From positions 930,001 to 994,000 of the forward strand of contig NZ_CP046027.1 in the NCBI RefSeq assembly GCF_009671065.1: a stretch of 64,000 bases of DNA, given 5' to 3'. Below the pieces are notes generated by a model that did no database searches, had not been told where the DNA came from, and saw only the letters and a list, made by a program, of their open reading frames with translations. A program made the position numbers and the translations under genes. Origin of the DNA: Neisseria brasiliensis. Its GTDB lineage: Bacteria; Pseudomonadota; Gammaproteobacteria; Burkholderiales; Neisseriaceae. Numbering within the stretch: position 1 is the stretch's first letter; each line of letters begins with the position of its first letter. Of this stretch, positions 49,017 through 59,855 are shown piece by piece.

Positions 49017-50222
49017 TCAGACGGCCTGCTCTTCCGAAACTTCGCCTGCCCTACGCTCCAGCAAATAAGTGCGCAAACGTTGCAACTCATAGCCATCGAG
49101 CCAGCGGCGGCGGGTGCGCTGCAACAAAATCACCAAGCCGGAAACTTCGTTGCGGGTATTGGCACCGAGCCATAAAAAACCCTGCCAATCAAACGGCAAA
49201 TGCTGCGCCAGCTTTTCCAATTCGGGATTCGGGCCGTTGTCAAAACGAATGCGGCGCGCGTAGTGGCCTTTAATCAGGCGCACGGTCAAACGCAATTCGC
49301 GCTGCAATTGGGCAAACTGGCGGCTGATGAGCTTGGCTTCCGCTTCGCTGATTTCCGGCTGCTGCAGCTTGGCCGAAGTGGTGAGCAGCAATTCGGTGCT
49401 GTTGACGATTTTGCGGTGCGCCAACTGCATCGACTCCATCATCGGTTTGCTGATATGGCTCTCACCCGACATGGCATCGAGATGGCTGCGGCTTTTCACC
49501 AAAAGCGCATTAATTTGCTTCATTTGGGCGCGGTTTTGCGCCAAACGTTCGCGCGTCATGCGTTGGCCGTTGCTCACTTCAGCGATGATGCGGCTGCATT
49601 CGGTTAAATTGTCTGCCAGCATAAAACGCCACATCAAAGTCGAGCGCAAAGGCAATAATTTAGCCGCACCAATCGCAATCAGCGCGCCAATCAACACGTT
49701 CAACGCACGGGTCACGCCGCTGTCGAGCCAATCCATACTGCTGTCGCCAATCAGCATACACATGGTCAAGCCGACCAGCATCGGCATGTAGCCGTTTTTA
49801 CCGACCGCCGCCCAGCCCGACAACGCGCTCAACACGCCCACCGCCACATAAAACAAAATGCCGCCGTGAAAATAATGCTGGTTCAACCACAACACACTCA
49901 AGCCCACGCCCAAACCGATGGCCGTGCCGAGCATCCGTTCCACCGCCTTGGAATAAATCGCGCCCTGAAACTGCAACATACCCAACACGATGAACACCGT
50001 CATACCGATCCATTCTCCGTGCTCGACCTGCGGCAGACGCGCCAACAGCGTGGCAAACACCACCGCCAAGCCCAAACGCACGGCATGAATCAGGCGGCGG
50101 TAGCGGTAGCGTTCGTAAGAATTGAGCCAGCTTTCAACAAAGTGCGTACGCTCGGGCATCCGGCGGCGAGAAAAGGCGGAAGTTTTGAAGAAAGACGGTT
50201 TTTTGAATGTGAAGGAGCGCAT
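49017..50222 (-). CDS. FUSC-family membrane protein
   Basis: A 401-residue protein with an N-terminal block of six or seven membrane helices (about 45-195; LAVVFATLLARLP, YMPMLVGLTMCMLIGDS) and a cytoplasmic C-terminal part (about 200-401) rich in helices, as in fusaric-acid-resistance-like (FUSC/YccS) proteins. It is shorter than the two-domain FUSC exporters. The start at 50222 has no clear ribosome site; the ATG at 50159 (MPERTHF) is an alternative. Substrate unknown. Confidence 0.82.
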   Translation of the reverse strand: MRSFTFKKPSFFKTSAFSRRRMPERTHFVESWLNSYERYRYRRLIHAVRLGLAVVFATLLARLPQVEHGEWIGMTVFIVLGMLQFQGAIYSKAVERMLGTAIGLGVGLSVLWLNQHYFHGGILFYVAVGVLSALSGWAAVGKNGYMPMLVGLTMCMLIGDSSMDWLDSGVTRALNVLIGALIAIGAAKLLPLRSTLMWRFMLADNLTECSRIIAEVSNGQRMTRERLAQNRAQMKQINALLVKSRSHLDAMSGESHISKPMMESMQLAHRKIVNSTELLLTTSAKLQQPEISEAEAKLISRQFAQLQRELRLTVRLIKGHYARRIRFDNGPNPELEKLAQHLPFDWQGFLWLGANTRNEVSGLVILLQRTRRRWLDGYELQRLRTYLLERRAGEVSEEQAV

Positions 50223-50269
50223 AAATGTTGAGGTTTAAAGGGTTTATTGTTGTTAAAATAGAATCGTCT

Positions 50270-50320
50270 AGGCCGTCTGAAAAATATCGATTTTCGATCT
50301 TTTTATTTTCAGACGGCCTT
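50270..50320. terminator. DUS inverted repeat between phrB and the FUSC gene
   Basis: AGGCCGTCTGAAAAAT and TTTTCAGACGGCCT with a loop containing ATCGATTTTCGAT, itself self-complementary. Confidence 0.6.
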
Positions 50321-50339
50321 TCTTAGTCGGCAATACGTT

Positions 50340-51626
50340 TCAAATCTCCACCATCGGCAGCGGATAGCCATGCCGATCAACATCAGCACGCGCCAGCCAC
50401 GGCGCGTGAATCACGTCTTTGGGAAGATGGGCAAGCTCGGGCAGATGGCGGCGGATAAACGTGCCGTCGGGGTCGAATTGTTGTGCGGCCACAGTCGGAT
50501 GCGGCACGCGCGGTGTGTGCAGCGACAATAATCCGGCGGCAGTTTGCCAGTTGCCGAGATTGACGGCGGCATCATCGTCCAACTGATTTTGCGCAAACCA
50601 ACGCGCGCCGTGCTGCCAAGGTTGCTGCAAGGTCACGCACCAAAACTGCGCCACCACCCGCCGCAACACCGGCGGCAACCAGCCGCTGCGCTGCAAACAA
50701 CGCATGGCGGCATCGATGAGCGGGAAACCGGTTTCGCCTTGTGTCCAACGGCGGAAAAAATCGGCGTTGACGGCAATGTCATCATCCATTTGCTGCGCCG
50801 CTTCGGGATGATGGAACATCCATTGCTGGTAAAAATCACGCCGAATCAGGTTTTCCAACCAATCATGCGCACCGCGTGCAGCGGCTTCAACGGCCAACAT
50901 ACGCGGCGAAATGCAACCGGCGGACAAATACGCACCCAATTGCGACGTGGCTTTTTTGGCAGGAAAATCTTTCAGTAAAGGATACACGCCCAATTGCGGC
51001 GCAAACTGCTGCCATTGCCGCCACGCCGCCTGTTCACCGCCTTGCTGCATCAATGCGATCGGTTCCATTTCTGGAAACGGGGGCAAATCGGCAAAGGCCG
51101 TCTGAAACGGAATTTTGGGCTGTTCAGACGGCCTTTGTTCCGTAAACTGCTGCGCAAAAGCGTGCAACCACGCCTGTTTATACGGGGCAAATTCCAGATA
51201 CGGGCGGCCGTGTTCGCTCATGATGTCGGCCTTGGCAAAGACGGTGCGGTCGTTAAAACGCTCAAAGGCAATGCCTTGTGCGTCCAGCAGCCGCCAAATG
51301 CGGTTGTCGCGCTCAATTTCAGACGGCGTGTAGGCTTCGTCGACCAACACATATTGCGCGTTCAACCGCGTGGCCAAATCCAGCATGGCTTCCGCCACAT
51401 CGCCCTGCACGGCAAACAGCGGCACACCCTTTTCTGCCAAGGCCGCCGACAATTCCGCTGCTGCCTGATGATGAAACGCCGCTTGGCGCGGATTCACACT
51501 TTCAGACGGTCGCTGCAAAACATACGCCGCCGTAAGCGGCAAGCCACGCATCACAGCGTGTTGCAGCACGGCATTGTCGGACAGACGTAAATTGCGGCGA
51601 AACCAAATCAAGGTGATTTTTTGCAT
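50340..51626 (-). CDS. phrB: Deoxyribodipyrimidine photolyase
   Basis: A 428-residue class I CPD photolyase that uses FAD and light to split pyrimidine dimers. The N-terminal antenna domain starts LIWFRRNLRLSDNAVL, and the FAD domain has YLSAGCISPRM, the RRDFYQQWMFHHP stretch, GFPLIDAAMRCL and the late WCVTLQQPWQHGARW, DDAAVNLGNWQ and AGLLSLHTPRV. Two intact and about two decayed DUS lie inside the coding sequence, at about 51104, 51121, 51320 and 51500. It is a single gene. Confidence 0.94.
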   Translation of the reverse strand: MQKITLIWFRRNLRLSDNAVLQHAVMRGLPLTAAYVLQRPSESVNPRQAAFHHQAAAELSAALAEKGVPLFAVQGDVAEAMLDLATRLNAQYVLVDEAYTPSEIERDNRIWRLLDAQGIAFERFNDRTVFAKADIMSEHGRPYLEFAPYKQAWLHAFAQQFTEQRPSEQPKIPFQTAFADLPPFPEMEPIALMQQGGEQAAWRQWQQFAPQLGVYPLLKDFPAKKATSQLGAYLSAGCISPRMLAVEAAARGAHDWLENLIRRDFYQQWMFHHPEAAQQMDDDIAVNADFFRRWTQGETGFPLIDAAMRCLQRSGWLPPVLRRVVAQFWCVTLQQPWQHGARWFAQNQLDDDAAVNLGNWQTAAGLLSLHTPRVPHPTVAAQQFDPDGTFIRRHLPELAHLPKDVIHAPWLARADVDRHGYPLPMVEI

Positions 51627-51706
51627 AGCTTAGGCCGTCTGAAATCAAGAAAATTAATTTTAGCAGAATTCAGTTTTATTGAATAATATATTGATTTAGC
51701 GAAATA

Positions 51707-51753
51707 AAAGGCCGTCTGAAAGGCACGCAATCTATACCTTTCAGACGGCCTTT
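51707..51753. terminator. DUS inverted-repeat terminator after proB
   Basis: AAAGGCCGTCTGAAAGG and CCTTTCAGACGGCCTTT around a short loop. Confidence 0.75.
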
Positions 51754-51761
51754 AATATTTC

Positions 51762-52886
51762 CTACCGGCGCAAAGCCATATTGTCGCGGTGAATCAACTC
51801 TTCTTCCTGCGCGTAACCGAGTTTGTCATGGATATGATGCGAATCGGTTTGCAGGATTCTGGCGGTTTCATCGCTGCTGTAATTGATTAAGCCGCGGGCG
51901 ATTTCTTGGCCGTTTTGATCGACCACGGCCACCAGTTCGCCACGATGGAAATGGCCGTCCACACCGATACAACCCACCGGCAGCAGGCTGGCGTGTTTTT
52001 CGGCCACGGCTCGCGCGGCGCCACTGTCGACGGTGATTCTACCGGCGATTTGGATATGGCCGAGCAGCCATTGTTTGCGGGCGGCAACGCGGCTGTGGGT
52101 GCTGGTGAACAGCGTGCCGATGGATTCGCCTTGTTGCAGGCGCACCAGCACATTCGGCTCGCGGCCGCTGGCGACCACGGTGGCTGCACCGCTCAAGGCT
52201 GCGCGTTTGGCGGCGGTCACTTTGGTGTACATGCCGCCGGTGCCGACGCTGCTGCCTGCGCCGCCGGCCATGGCTTCAAGTTCGGGATGGTCGGCTTCGA
52301 TTTGGTGGATAAACTTGGCGTGCGGATTTTTGCGCGGGTCGCTGTCGTATAAGCCGCTTTGGTCGGTGAGAATCACCAGCGCATCGGCATCAACCAAGTT
52401 GGTCACCAGCGCGCCCAAGGTGTCGTTGTCGCCGAGTTTGATTTCGTGGGTGGTGACGGTGTCGTTTTCATTGATAATCGGCACCATGCCTTTTTCAACC
52501 AAGGTCAGCAAGGTGCTGCGGGCGTTGAGATAGCGGGTGCGGTTGCTTAAGTCTTCATGCGTAAGCAAGATTTGTGCGGTTTGGATGCCGTGGTAGGCAA
52601 AGGCGTATTCGTAAGCCTGCGCAATACCCATCTGCCCGACCGCCGCCGCCGCTTGCAATTCGTTAATGGCGGTAGGCCGCTTCACCCAACCCAAACGCTT
52701 GATGCCCTCGGCAATCGCACCGCTGGAGACAAAAATCACCTGCACGCCTTTGGCTCTCAATTCGGCAATCTGCGTCGCCCAACGGTTGAGTGCGATTTGG
52801 TCGATGCCTTTACCCTCAGCGGTGACAAGGCTGGAGCCGACTTTGACAACAATGAGTTTGGCTTGCGACAGGTTTTGGATGGTCAT
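51762..52886 (-). CDS. proB: Glutamate 5-kinase
   Basis: A 374-residue enzyme for the first step of proline synthesis. The amino-acid-kinase domain (about 1-260) has IVVKVGSSLVT, FVSSGAIAEGI, the NENDTVTTHEI and FGDNDTLGALV-like stretches and GTGGMYTKVTAAK. The PUA domain (about 278-370; RITVDSGAARAVAEKHASL) is present, so it is the long form. proA is not adjacent. Confidence 0.95.
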   Translation of the reverse strand: MTIQNLSQAKLIVVKVGSSLVTAEGKGIDQIALNRWATQIAELRAKGVQVIFVSSGAIAEGIKRLGWVKRPTAINELQAAAAVGQMGIAQAYEYAFAYHGIQTAQILLTHEDLSNRTRYLNARSTLLTLVEKGMVPIINENDTVTTHEIKLGDNDTLGALVTNLVDADALVILTDQSGLYDSDPRKNPHAKFIHQIEADHPELEAMAGGAGSSVGTGGMYTKVTAAKRAALSGAATVVASGREPNVLVRLQQGESIGTLFTSTHSRVAARKQWLLGHIQIAGRITVDSGAARAVAEKHASLLPVGCIGVDGHFHRGELVAVVDQNGQEIARGLINYSSDETARILQTDSHHIHDKLGYAQEEELIHRDNMALRR

Positions 52887-52978
52887 GGTGGGTTCACTTC
52901 AGGCTAAGTTGTGCAATGGGTTTAGGTGGCTGAAAAAATATCGGGGGCTGTATGTTTAAGTTTTCCCCCTCTCCCTAG

Positions 52979-52999
52979 CCCTCCCCCTCATGGGGAGGG
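52979..52999. repeat. Palindromic C/G-rich repeat upstream of proB
   Basis: CCCTCCCC-CTCAT-GGGGAGGG, 8-bp arms, following TTCCCCCTCTCCCTAGCC. It looks like a dispersed REP-type unit common to proteobacterial genomes. It is 93 bases upstream of proB. Confidence 0.5.
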
Positions 53000-53020
53000 G
53001 ACAGGTTGCAGGAGCGGGGC

Positions 53021-53066
53021 GGTTTCAGACGGCCTTTTACAATATGGTAAACAGGCCGTCTGAAAC
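53021..53066. repeat. Outward-facing DUS pair
   Basis: GTTTCAGACGGCC (about 53021) and GGCCGTCTGAAAC (about 53054-53066) in reversed order, just past the DUF2818 gene stop. Confidence 0.55.
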
Positions 53067-53067
53067 A

Positions 53068-53367
53068 TTATTGAACGTTGCGCGCGTTCCAAAAATAACG
53101 CCACACGAAACAAGGGAACGCGAAAATCAGATACAGGCACACGGTTACGGCGTAAAACTCCCATTCCTGTGGGTGTACAGCACCGGCGCGGGATTCGAGC
53201 AGATAAGCCAGCGCGGCGGTGATGCCGAAGCCGATAAAGAGCTCCAGCAGGTGATGGCCAAAATGCTTTTTGGCCACGGGAATCACGCCCAAGAGCTTAT
53301 TGGTTAAAAAAGGTGCGTTGGCAAAAATCAGCGCCAACAGCAACAGGATATACATGGATACGGTCAT
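53068..53367 (-). CDS. DUF2818 membrane protein
   Basis: A 99-residue protein with three predicted membrane helices (VSMYILLLLALIFANAPFL; LLELFIGFGITAALAYLLE; FYAVTVCLYLIFAFPCFVW) and the NAPFL and HPQEWEFY motifs of DUF2818. In beta-proteobacteria this gene commonly follows nuoN, and here it does so too, but with the nuoN terminator and a 143-bp miniature element between them. I chose the ATG at 53367 by homology; the frame continues upstream through DUS sequence. Function unknown. Confidence 0.85.
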   Translation of the reverse strand: MTVSMYILLLLALIFANAPFLTNKLLGVIPVAKKHFGHHLLELFIGFGITAALAYLLESRAGAVHPQEWEFYAVTVCLYLIFAFPCFVWRYFWNARNVQ

Positions 53368-53500
53368 TTTGGTCTTTCGGGTTTCAGACGGCCTATGATA
53401 TTTTGAGGCCGTCTGAAAAAATCTTTTTGGTTTATGCGGAGTGTTGTCACTTGGGTTTAAGCCCAACGTTTTTCAGACGGCCTTAAAACATTATCAGGCC

Positions 53501-53643
53501 GAGACCTTTGCAAAACCTCAGATTTGAGTACAGTTCGCAGTTAGAGCAGCACAGAAAGCGCAGACATATCACATAGATAGGCAAGCTTTCGAGCAGCGCA
53601 TAACGAAGAAATGTACCAAAGATGGGGCGTTTGCAAAGGTCTC
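53501..53643. mobile_element. 143-bp miniature element, copy 3
   Basis: Ends GAGACCTTTGCAAAA (left) and complement GAGACCTTTGCAAA (right). It is flanked by a direct 5-bp repeat AGGCC (53496-53500 and 53644-53648); the right copy is the start of a DUS. The interior is the same as copies 1 and 2. Confidence 0.9.
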
Positions 53644-53678
53644 AGGCCGTCTGAACAACACATCTGCTATCTTAACAA

Positions 53679-53707
53679 AAAACGGCAACCTTTTGCAGGT
53701 TGCCGTT
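53679..53707 (-). terminator. Terminator of the nuo operon
   Basis: AACGGCAACC/GGTTGCCGTT with a minus-strand T-run (from the A-run at 53677-53682), 16 bases past the nuoN stop. Confidence 0.85.
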
Positions 53708-53722
53708 ACTTTTCTTCGTCGT

Positions 53723-55165
53723 TTACAAGGTATTATTCAAGGCCGCGGCGCACCAGTCGATGACGGTTTGCGGCATGATGCCCCACAGCAGCAACAGCAA
53801 GGCATTAACGGTCAGCACGAATTTCACCGCATAATTGCCGCCGACAGGTTGGTCGTGATCAGCTTCGTCGAAGTAAATGGTTTTCACCACACGCAGGTAG
53901 TAGAACGCGCCAATCAGACTCATGATCACGGCAAATACCGACAGACCGACATAGCCTTGCGACAACAGCGCCTTAATCACGGCAAATTTGGCGTAAAAGC
54001 CCATCAGCGGCGGAATACCGGCCATCGAGAACATACACAGCAGCATTAAAAACGAATACCACGCATGGCGTTGGTTCAGGCCGGCCAAGTCTTTGATGTC
54101 TTCGCATTCGATGGTTTCATTCGACAACACCATCAACACACCGAAACCGACCGCGCTCATCACGGCATAGGTAATCGCGTAATACAAGCCTGCCGCAAAG
54201 CCGACCGCGCCCGCCATAAACGCCAGCAGGATAAAGCCCATGTGCGAAATGGTCGAATAAGCCAACATGCGTTTGATGTTGGTTTGCATGATGGCGGCCA
54301 AATTGCCGACCAGTAGCGATGCCACTGCCAAAATCGCCAGCATTTGCGACCAGTCTTCAAATGTGGTGCCCAAACCGGTCACCAAAATGCGGAAAGCAAA
54401 CACCACGGCGGCGATTTTCGGGGCGGTGCCGACAAAGGCAGTGACCGAAGTCGGCGCGCCGTGGTACACGTCCGGCACCCACATATGAAACGGCACGGCG
54501 CCGAGTTTGAACGCAATCGCCACCACGATAAACACCAAGCCTAATTTCAGCAGCCAATCGTTGGCTTCTTCGTTAAACGCCGTGGCCAATACGCTGGCAA
54601 ATTCCAGCGAGCCGGTCGCGCCGTACACCATGGAAATGCCATACAGCAGCAAGCCCGAAGCCAAGGCGCCGAGCACGAAATATTTCAAGGCGGCTTCGGC
54701 GGAAGCGGCCGAATCGCGGCGCAGTGCAATCATGGCATACAGCGACAGCGACAGCAGTTCCAAACCGATATAGGCCGTCAGAAAATGACCGGCGCTAATC
54801 ATCACGCTCATGCCCAACAGGGCAAACATCGACAGCGTGTAAAACTCGCCTTTAAACAGCGCGCGCGCCTGATTGTAAGGTTTGCTGTAAATAAACAGCC
54901 CCGCCGTCAAGCCATAGAGCGTGAGTTTGGCCAAACGCGACATACCGTCGGCGATATACATGCCGTGGAAAGAAGACGTGCTACCCTTTTCCCACACCGC
55001 CAATTGCACCAGCGTCACAATCACAATGCCGATCAAGCTCATGCTGTGGGTCAGAAAACGCTTGTCGTCACTGATCCACAAATCGGCCAGCAACACCACG
55101 CACAACACCGCCAGCAAAACGATTTCAGGCATGGCAGGAAGTAAATTCAAATCAGTCCAGTTCAT
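53723..55165 (-). CDS. nuoN: NADH-quinone oxidoreductase subunit N
   Basis: A 480-residue antiporter-like subunit of respiratory complex I (14 membrane helices), one of three (L, M, N) that pump protons. Family motifs include the conserved Glu/Lys helices LLSLSLYAMIALRRD and AFKLGAVPFHMWVPDVYHGAP, and AYSTISHMGFILL. Last complex I gene of the operon; starts 10 bases after nuoM. Confidence 0.97.
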   Translation of the reverse strand: MNWTDLNLLPAMPEIVLLAVLCVVLLADLWISDDKRFLTHSMSLIGIVIVTLVQLAVWEKGSTSSFHGMYIADGMSRLAKLTLYGLTAGLFIYSKPYNQARALFKGEFYTLSMFALLGMSVMISAGHFLTAYIGLELLSLSLYAMIALRRDSAASAEAALKYFVLGALASGLLLYGISMVYGATGSLEFASVLATAFNEEANDWLLKLGLVFIVVAIAFKLGAVPFHMWVPDVYHGAPTSVTAFVGTAPKIAAVVFAFRILVTGLGTTFEDWSQMLAILAVASLLVGNLAAIMQTNIKRMLAYSTISHMGFILLAFMAGAVGFAAGLYYAITYAVMSAVGFGVLMVLSNETIECEDIKDLAGLNQRHAWYSFLMLLCMFSMAGIPPLMGFYAKFAVIKALLSQGYVGLSVFAVIMSLIGAFYYLRVVKTIYFDEADHDQPVGGNYAVKFVLTVNALLLLLWGIMPQTVIDWCAAALNNTL

Positions 55166-55174
55166 TCACACACC

Positions 55175-56674
55175 TCAAATCTTGCTTTGCGCGACTTGCG
55201 TAATCAGGTCGTTGGCCGCCTGATGCACCACTTCGATAAAGGCTTGCGGATACAAACCCATGCCCAACACGGCCACCGCCAACACCGCCAATACGGCAAA
55301 CTCGCGGCAGTTGATGTCTTTCATTTCGGCCACTTGCGGATTGTGAATCTCGCCGAAAATCACGCGTTTATACATCCATAAGGTGTAAGACGCACCGTAA
55401 ATCAGCGTCAAGGCAGCGAGTGCGCCAATCCAGAAATTGGTTTCCACCGCGCCCATAATCACCATAAATTCACCGACAAAGCCGGAAGTGGCCGGCAAAC
55501 CCGCATTCGCCATGCCAAACAGCATCATAAACGCGGCAAATTTCGGCATCACGTTCACCACGCCGCCATAATCGGCAATATTGCGCGTGTGCAGGCGGTC
55601 GTACATCACGCCGATACACATAAACATCGCCGCCGATACGAAACCGTGTGAAATCATCTGGATAATCGCACCCTTCAGCGCCCAATCGTTCAGACTGCCT
55701 TCCACAAACAAAAACATACCCAGCGTCACGAAACCCATGTGGCTGATGGAAGAATACGCCACCAACTTTTTCATGTCGGTCTGCACCAAAGCCACCATGC
55801 CGATGTAAATCACCGCAATCAGGCTCAACACAATCATCACCGGCGCAAAAAAGCGCGCGGCATCGGGCACAATCGGCAAAACAAAGCGCAAAAAGCCATA
55901 CGCACCCAGCTTCAGCGTAATCGCCGCCAACACCATCGAACCGCCGGTCGGCGCCTCAACGTGGGCATCCGGCAACCAAGTATGCACCGGAAACATCGGC
56001 ACTTTCACCGCAAACGATAGGAAAAATGCGCCGAACAGCAATTGCTGCACCGTCAGCGGAATCTGTTTGATGTTTTGCAATTCCACAATCGAAAAGCTGC
56101 CGCCCGCCTGATACGACAAATACACCAGCGCCACCAGCATCAGCAGCGAACCCATCAGCGTATAGAGAAACAGCTTCACCGACGCATACACGCGGCGCGG
56201 GCCGCCCCACACGCCGATAATCAGATACAGCGGAATCAGCATGCCTTCAAAAAACACATAAAACAACAACGCATCCTGCGCCGCAAACGCCCCGTTAATC
56301 AGGCCGCTCATGATGAGAAACGCCGCCATATACTGCGCCGTGCGCTTCTGAATCACTTCCCAACCGGCCACGACCACCATCAGCGTGATGAACGCGTTCA
56401 AAATGACAAACAGCACCGAAATCCCGTCCACACCCAGCGCGTAATTCACTTTCAAGAGCGGAATCCACTGATAAAACTCGGTGAACTGATAGCCGCCGCT
56501 CAAGCGGTCGAATCCGGTAAACAAGGGCAGCGTGACCAAGAAGCCGGCCAAAGCACCGACAAACGCGATGATACGCGCCAAGGGCGCACGCTTATCCTTG
56601 CCCGTGGCCAATACCAGCAAGCCCGCGGCAATCGGCACCCATATGGCCAGGCTGAGTAAGTGGTTGGAAAACAT
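55175..56674 (-). CDS. nuoM: NADH-quinone oxidoreductase subunit M
   Basis: A 499-residue antiporter-like proton-pumping subunit (14 helices). Motifs: YALGVDGISVLFVILNAF at the N-terminus, the FYVFFEGMLIPLYLIIGVWG helix and KVPMFPVHTWLPDAHVEAPT with the key Lys and His, then AYSSISHMGFVTLG. It lies between nuoL and nuoN, with 10 bases before nuoN. Confidence 0.97.
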   Translation of the reverse strand: MFSNHLLSLAIWVPIAAGLLVLATGKDKRAPLARIIAFVGALAGFLVTLPLFTGFDRLSGGYQFTEFYQWIPLLKVNYALGVDGISVLFVILNAFITLMVVVAGWEVIQKRTAQYMAAFLIMSGLINGAFAAQDALLFYVFFEGMLIPLYLIIGVWGGPRRVYASVKLFLYTLMGSLLMLVALVYLSYQAGGSFSIVELQNIKQIPLTVQQLLFGAFFLSFAVKVPMFPVHTWLPDAHVEAPTGGSMVLAAITLKLGAYGFLRFVLPIVPDAARFFAPVMIVLSLIAVIYIGMVALVQTDMKKLVAYSSISHMGFVTLGMFLFVEGSLNDWALKGAIIQMISHGFVSAAMFMCIGVMYDRLHTRNIADYGGVVNVMPKFAAFMMLFGMANAGLPATSGFVGEFMVIMGAVETNFWIGALAALTLIYGASYTLWMYKRVIFGEIHNPQVAEMKDINCREFAVLAVLAVAVLGMGLYPQAFIEVVHQAANDLITQVAQSKI

Positions 56675-56744
56675 GTTTTTTTCCTGTGGTTTTTAGTTTA
56701 ATTTAAACAGTTAAGGTTGTTATCTTGAGGCCGTCTGAAACCTA

Positions 56745-58769
<2,025 letters not shown>

Positions 58770-58811
58770 AGAAATGAACCTTTTAATTTAAAAAATGTTT
58801 CAGCTTTTCGT

Positions 58812-58877
58812 AGGTCGGATACTTGGTATCCGACATTGTCGATACAAACCAGTTTGTCAGATTCAAGAATCCGACCT
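58812..58877. repeat. Palindromic repeat between nuoK and nuoL
   Basis: Inner perfect hairpin GTCGGATAC-TTG-GTATCCGAC (58814-58834), and an outer arm AGGTCGGA (58812-58819) that also matches TCCGACCT at 58870-58877. It looks like a mobile-repeat relic inside the operon. Confidence 0.6.
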
Positions 58878-59182
58878 CAGCCTTTCAGCTTATCCAAATC
58901 GGCCACGTTGATGGTTTGTCGGTTGCGGTACACCAGCACCATAATCGCCAAGCCGATGGCGGATTCGGCGGCAGCCACGGTCAACACAAAAAACACGAAA
59001 ATCTGCCCTGCGGTGTCGCCCAAATGCTGTGAAAACGCGATGAAGTTGAAATTCACCGCCAGCAGCATCAATTCAATCGACATCAACAACACCAGCACAT
59101 TTTTGCGGTTCATGAAAATGCCCATCGCGCTGATGCCGAAGAGCAGCGCACCGAGCACCAAATAATGCGTCAAGGTAATCAT
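58877..59182 (-). CDS. nuoK: NADH-quinone oxidoreductase subunit K
   Basis: A 101-residue three-helix subunit of the complex I membrane arm. Its two essential membrane Glu residues are in MSIELMLLAVNFNF and VAAAESAIGLAIMV. It overlaps nuoJ by 4 bases (ATGA), implying translational coupling. Confidence 0.97.
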   Translation of the reverse strand: MITLTHYLVLGALLFGISAMGIFMNRKNVLVLLMSIELMLLAVNFNFIAFSQHLGDTAGQIFVFFVLTVAAAESAIGLAIMVLVYRNRQTINVADLDKLKG

Positions 59183-59844
59183 GCTTTGCCCTCGCTTTCT
59201 GATGTTTGGCCGTCTGAAACGGTTTCTTCCGGTTTCGGACTCGGTTTGACCGCATCCATTTTCACCAAACGCATACGGCTCTCATCGACCGTAACTTTCA
59301 CCTGATCGCCCGGTGCAATGTATTTCGGATTAGTGGTTTTGCGGTGCACCAAGGCAATCGCCGCCACCATGCCGAGCAGCAGCAACACCGCCGCCAATTC
59401 AAACGGCAGCAGATAAGTGGTGTAAATCTGACGACCCAAATCGCGGATGTTGTCGTAATCAGCCGGTACATCTTGCATCAAGCCGAATGATGCCAAATCG
59501 GTTTTCGGGTTCATCAAAATCAGAATCAAGGCCACCGCCAGCAACACGCCGACCACACCGGCCACCGGGGCATGCCGCCAAAAGCCTTTGCGCATTTCTT
59601 CGACATCGATATTCAGCATCATCACCACAAACAGGAACAACACCATTACCGCACCGACGTACACCACCACCAGCGTCAAGCCCAAAAATTCGGCCTGCAT
59701 CAGCATCCAAATCATCGCACTCACGCAAAAGGTCAGCACCAAATGCAGCGCGGCATGCACAGGGTTTTTGGCGATAACCGTGCCGATGGCGCCGTAAAGC
59801 ACGATTGCGGCCAGAATGTAAAACAGAATTGCAGAAAAAGTCAT
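59179..59844 (-). CDS. nuoJ: NADH-quinone oxidoreductase subunit J
   Basis: A 221-residue membrane-arm subunit (five helices). The conserved KNPVHAALHLVLTFCVSA and VYVGAVMVLFLFVVMMLN helix, the latter with the pi-bulge region, are present. The C-terminal tail (about 170-221) is longer than usual and rich in Glu, Pro and Ser; a DUS in it encodes ETVSDGQ. Confidence 0.95.
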   Translation of the reverse strand: MTFSAILFYILAAIVLYGAIGTVIAKNPVHAALHLVLTFCVSAMIWMLMQAEFLGLTLVVVYVGAVMVLFLFVVMMLNIDVEEMRKGFWRHAPVAGVVGVLLAVALILILMNPKTDLASFGLMQDVPADYDNIRDLGRQIYTTYLLPFELAAVLLLLGMVAAIALVHRKTTNPKYIAPGDQVKVTVDESRMRLVKMDAVKPSPKPEETVSDGQTSESEGKA

Positions 59845-59855
59845 TCGTCCGCTCC

